Shown in pieces: positions 15,312 through 18,145 of a stretch of 18,145 nt of DNA. The position numbers were made by a program, and so were the translations under genes. The notes beneath the pieces are model-generated. The model was not told the origin of the DNA and made no database searches. It saw nothing but the letters and a program-made list of their open reading frames with translations. Source of the stretch: Bacteroidota bacterium (GTDB taxonomy: Bacteria > Bacteroidota > Bacteroidia > Flavobacteriales_F > PHOS-HE28); the NCBI GenBank assembly GCA_023418095.1, contig JAEZDL010000041.1:1-18145 (forward strand), read 5' to 3'. Positions within the stretch are counted from its first letter, which is position 1; every line of letters starts with the position of its first letter.

Positions 15312-18145
15312 TCACTTATTCTCCAGAGCACGTAGCCGTTCCTCCAATCGCTCTATGATCGCCTGTTGTTCCTGAACGGCCTTCACCAATGGGACAACGA
15401 ATTCCGAATAGGTAAGACTGTAGAGCTTGGCATTGCCTTCTGGCGCATGCACACCGCTGAAATCGTATCCGCTGGCACGCGCCGCAGCTTCCACTTCCTG
15501 CGCGATGAAACCGGTCATCTGCTTCTTTTCCAGATCGAACTTCCCTTCCCATTCGCCAGGTTGATCTGCGCCATGCACCATGGCATATTGCTGGTGCAGG
15601 TCGAAATTGTAGGTTACAGGGCGCAGGCGTGTGATGAAATCAAGTCCGGGCACATTCTCCTGCACATCCGTTTTGATACGGCCATCACTGTAGGTGCTGA
15701 AGCCCACCTGCCCACCGATCCAGCTGATGCTCGAATTACCCACTTCCACCGTATTGCTGTTACTGCCGACGAAACCGGCGAGGTAACCCAGGGCCATGAA
15801 ATTCGAAGGGTTCGATCCCGAATTCGAGCCGGCAAGGTTGCCCAGAGCAGTGCAGTTCATGCCGCCCGTGTTGAAAGGCATCGCATTGATACCGATCGCA
15901 GTGTGTCCCTGGCCGCCTGTCATGCTCGCCATGGCATAGGCCCCGAGTGCGGTATTGCGATGTCCACCGCCATTCACGTTCATCGCGTTATGGCCGATCG
16001 CTGTATTCTCACTGCCGGAAGTATTGGCGAAAAGAGCCTTGCTACCCACGGCCACGTTCCGAAGAGCATAAGGTGGGGTTTCGAAACCGGGCTGGGGTGC
16101 GTTCACACTGTTGTTGAACAAGGCGCTGTCGCCGATCGCCACCAGGTTGCTGCGATCCGTGTTCAGGCGCAAGGCGTTCTGCCCGATCGCCACGTTGGCA
16201 TTGCCCGTTGTATTGCTGAAGAGCGCTCTGTAGCCAACAGCGGTGTTGTTCTGTCCCGAAATGTTGTTGCCCAAGGCGGAACTGCCGATACCGGTGTTGG
16301 CGGTACCTACCGTGTTCGCCATCATGGCTGATTGCCCGAAGGCTGAATTGGATGAACCGGTAGTGTTCGCCCGTAATGTCTGGCGACCGAAGGCTGCATT
16401 CGCTATGCCCGCACCGGTCGCGCTACGAAGCGATTCCAGGCCGAAGGCACAATTCTCACCCACCGCGTTCCCGGGCCGGTGGGAGTTCAAACCGAAGGAG
16501 ATCCCTTGTGGGCTGATCGCACCGGCGAATTGGCCGTTCACTTTGAACACGATCGGCTCATCATCGGTGGTGCCAATGAAGTTGGCCGTAGTATCGGTGC
16601 CCGCGTTACCGGTAAGCGACCATGCTGATCCACTACCACCAGGACCTTCGGGCCCTACAAGGGAAACGCCTGCTGGCCAACTGCCATTGGTCTTGGGTCC
16701 GAAAATGAAATGGCTGGTGGTATTGATGTAGAAATCACCATTTGAACCGATCCCTCCGGTCGGGTCAGATGTGCCACTTAACACCGTGCGACCATCCAGA
16801 CCTGCAGGACCGGTCGCGCCAGTAGGGCCTTGAGGACCGACTGGACCTATGGGTCCGGGAGCTCCGTCAACGCCATCTTCACCTGGCAGACCTTGAGGAC
16901 CAACCGGGCCTACAGCACCGGCTGGACCAGCAGGGCCTTGCGGGCCGGCAGGACCGATCGGACCGGGAGCACCATCAACACCATCTTCCCCAGCGGGACC
17001 TTGGGGACCGGCAGGTCCAGCAGGACCAGTGGCACCGGTCAAACCGATCGGACCTTGTGGGCCGGCAGGACCGATCGGACCCGGAGCGCCATCAACACCA
17101 TCTTCCCCAGCGGGACCTTGAGGGCCGGCAGGACCGATCGGACCCGGAGCACCATCAACACCATCTTCCCCAGCGGGACCTTGCGGACCGGCAGGGCCAG
17201 CAGGGCCAGCAGGACCAGTGGCACCGGTTAAACCGATCGGACCTTGTGGGCCGGCAGGACCGATCGGACCCGGAAGACCATCAACACCATCTTCCCCAGC
17301 GGGACGTTGCGGACCCATAGGGCCGATGGGTCCAGCAGGACCAACAGGACCAACTGCACCAGTCAAACCGATCGGACCTTGCGGGCCGGCAGGGCCGATC
17401 GGACCTGGAGCGCCATCAATACCATCTTCCCCAGCGGGACCTTGCGGACCCATAGGGCCGATGGGTCCAGCAGGACCAACAGGACCAACCGCACCAGTCA
17501 GACCGATCGGACCTTGGGGGCCCATTGGACCAACGGCACCAGTTGAACCAACAGGCCCTATTGGACCGGCCGGCCCCATGGGACCTTGTGGCCCGACAGC
17601 TCCAGTGGCACCAGCCGGACCTTGCACTCCCGTAGGCCCCATCGGCCCTTCCGGCCCCTGGATCGAACCCACGTTCGTCCAAGTATTGGTGGTGCCGGAC
17701 CATACGAAAAGTTCGCCCTCGATCATGTATGCGTCACCTGCGTTCCCAGTGGTAGGAAGGTCACCAACATCATCCAACGATCCGATAATGGAAACTCCTG
17801 TACCATCTGCTCCTGCGGGCCCCTGCGGACCGGCCGGGCCCTGCGGACCTACCGCCCCAGCGGTGCCTGTTGGGCCTGCCGGACCGGGTGGCCCTTGCAG
17901 ACCCTGAGGACCTGGCGGCCCGGCCGGCCCGGGCATACTACTTGTCTGCGCGTGCAGGGCGTATGGAACGCTCAATAATTGCGCTGTTCCCATCACCACG
18001 CCATCGATAGAGGTCTGTACATAATAGATCCCAGTGCTCCAATCGATCGAAGCCATGGATCCGCTTAGCGGCTGGCCGGAACCTATGCTAACGTTGGCCA
18101 GTCCGTAGGCGTTGGTGGTGACCGCGTGTTCTTCATCATAAACCA
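15312..18145 (-). CDS. Collagen-like surface fibre protein with C-terminal Peptidase_S74 chaperone (5' end beyond window)
   Basis: The frame stays open to the right edge, so the gene is 5'-truncated by the window. The first ATG (18054-18056) is internal: upstream codons read VYDEEHAVTTNAYGLANVS and then IGSG, a leader domain common before collagen-like repeats in Bacteroidota. Counting from that Met, the order is: leader to about 40 (ends LLSVPYALHA), short Gly-X-Y block 43-84, spacer 85-133 (GNAGDAYMIEGELFVWSG), long Gly-X-Y block 134-422, second spacer to about 475, then A-x-G-x-x-A-L / N-T-x-G-x-x-N head-type repeats at about 530-775. The S74 chaperone starts at YSDGRIKTDV, with Ser790 and Lys795 matching the Ser/Lys spacing of endosialidase autoprocessing, and ends in a coiled coil (about 890-913). 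Probably a trimeric surface adhesin or fibre; a prophage tail fibre is less likely because no phage genes are near. Confidence 0.88.
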   Translation of the reverse strand, partial: VYDEEHAVTTNAYGLANVSIGSGQPLSGSMASIDWSTGIYYVQTSIDGVVMGTAQLLSVPYALHAQTSSMPGPAGPPGPQGLQGPPGPAGPTGTAGAVGPQGPAGPQGPAGADGTGVSIIGSLDDVGDLPTTGNAGDAYMIEGELFVWSGTTNTWTNVGSIQGPEGPMGPTGVQGPAGATGAVGPQGPMGPAGPIGPVGSTGAVGPMGPQGPIGLTGAVGPVGPAGPIGPMGPQGPAGEDGIDGAPGPIGPAGPQGPIGLTGAVGPVGPAGPIGPMGPQRPAGEDGVDGLPGPIGPAGPQGPIGLTGATGPAGPAGPAGPQGPAGEDGVDGAPGPIGPAGPQGPAGEDGVDGAPGPIGPAGPQGPIGLTGATGPAGPAGPQGPAGEDGVDGAPGPIGPAGPQGPAGPAGAVGPVGPQGLPGEDGVDGAPGPIGPVGPQGPTGATGPAGLDGRTVLSGTSDPTGGIGSNGDFYINTTSHFIFGPKTNGSWPAGVSLVGPEGPGGSGSAWSLTGNAGTDTTANFIGTTDDEPIVFKVNGQFAGAISPQGISFGLNSHRPGNAVGENCAFGLESLRSATGAGIANAAFGRQTLRANTTGSSNSAFGQSAMMANTVGTANTGIGSSALGNNISGQNNTAVGYRALFSNTTGNANVAIGQNALRLNTDRSNLVAIGDSALFNNSVNAPQPGFETPPYALRNVAVGSKALFANTSGSENTAIGHNAMNVNGGGHRNTALGAYAMASMTGGQGHTAIGINAMPFNTGGMNCTALGNLAGSNSGSNPSNFMALGYLAGFVGSNSNTVEVGNSSISWIGGQVGFSTYSDGRIKTDVQENVPGLDFITRLRPVTYNFDLHQQYAMVHGADQPGEWEGKFDLEKKQMTGFIAQEVEAAARASGYDFSGVHAPEGNAKLYSLTYSEFVVPLVKAVQEQQAIIERLEERLRALENK
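17046..17504 (-). repeat. Tandem 135/135/189-bp repeats in the collagen-like coding region
   Basis: Three successive units, each beginning with codons for GLTGA and ending PQGPI, span 17370-17504 (135 bp), 17235-17369 (135 bp) and 17046-17234 (189 bp). The marker AGACCGATCGG or AAACCGATCGG on the + strand recurs at 17500, 17365, 17230 and 17041, fixing the spacing. Each unit encodes 15 or 21 Gly-X-Y triplets, including GPAGEDGVDG. The array is in frame and preserves the triplet register. Confidence 0.9.
17061..17186 (-). repeat. Near-identical 63-bp direct duplication within the collagen array
   Basis: Bases 17061-17123 and 17124-17186 are adjacent 63-bp copies that differ, as I align them, at two positions (gcgcc/gcacc and ttgagg/ttgcgg). 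Each encodes one 21-residue block with GPAGEDGVDGAPGPIGPAGP. This extra copy explains why the third unit of the larger array is longer than the other two. Confidence 0.88.

Noticed and set aside
17218..17907. A 229-residue Gly-Pro-rich open frame on the + strand opposite the fibre gene
   Set aside because: GGN-CCN repeats read as Gly-Pro in both directions, so this is a mirror image of the collagen repeats. The - strand frame has domains at both ends and a terminator; this one has neither.

Overview
The window looks like chromosomal sequence from a GC-rich (roughly 57% GC by eye) member of the Bacteroidota, most likely a Flavobacteriales-type bacterium. The evidence is a gliding-motility lipoprotein GldH gene linked to a PSP1/RicT gene and a penicillin-binding protein 1A gene, a very long NtrY-like kinase, an HPF/RaiA variant typical of the phylum, and a collagen-like surface fibre that opens with a leader domain common in Bacteroidota. 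Shine-Dalgarno sequences are weak or absent, as is usual there. I see no tRNA, rRNA, CRISPR array, transposase or phage module.

Layout. Bases 1-2540 hold the end of an ATP synthase operon on the + strand: the last codons of a probable delta subunit, then atpA and atpG. An HPF/RaiA-like gene converges on atpG from the - strand with no spacer. Bases 3211-3900 hold a small + strand pair, a glycine-rich hydrophilic protein and a 55-residue DUF1328 membrane protein, closed by a hairpin terminator. Bases 3969-14392 form a long co-directional block: NtrY-like sensor kinase, enoyl-CoA hydratase, polysaccharide flippase (TTG start), ricT, gldH and PBP1A. It closes with a 20-bp perfect-stem terminator that probably works in both directions. 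Bases 14442-18145 are on the - strand: a secreted protein with two OB-like repeats, a second hairpin terminator, and the 3' part of a large collagen-like fibre gene whose start lies beyond the right edge.

Functional themes. The left end is energy metabolism (F1 ATPase) plus ribosome hibernation. The middle mixes signalling, lipid metabolism and envelope building: peptidoglycan synthesis, polysaccharide export and gliding/T9SS-linked machinery. The right end is cell surface: a probable trimeric fibre with Gly-X-Y repeats, head-type repeats and a self-cleaving Peptidase_S74 chaperone. The main oddities are a four-cysteine insertion in the PBP1A, near-identical duplications with one Gly-to-Arg break in the collagen region, shared hairpin arms in two terminators, and a marked excess of GATC. 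I did not find a clearly new multi-gene defence or mobile system.
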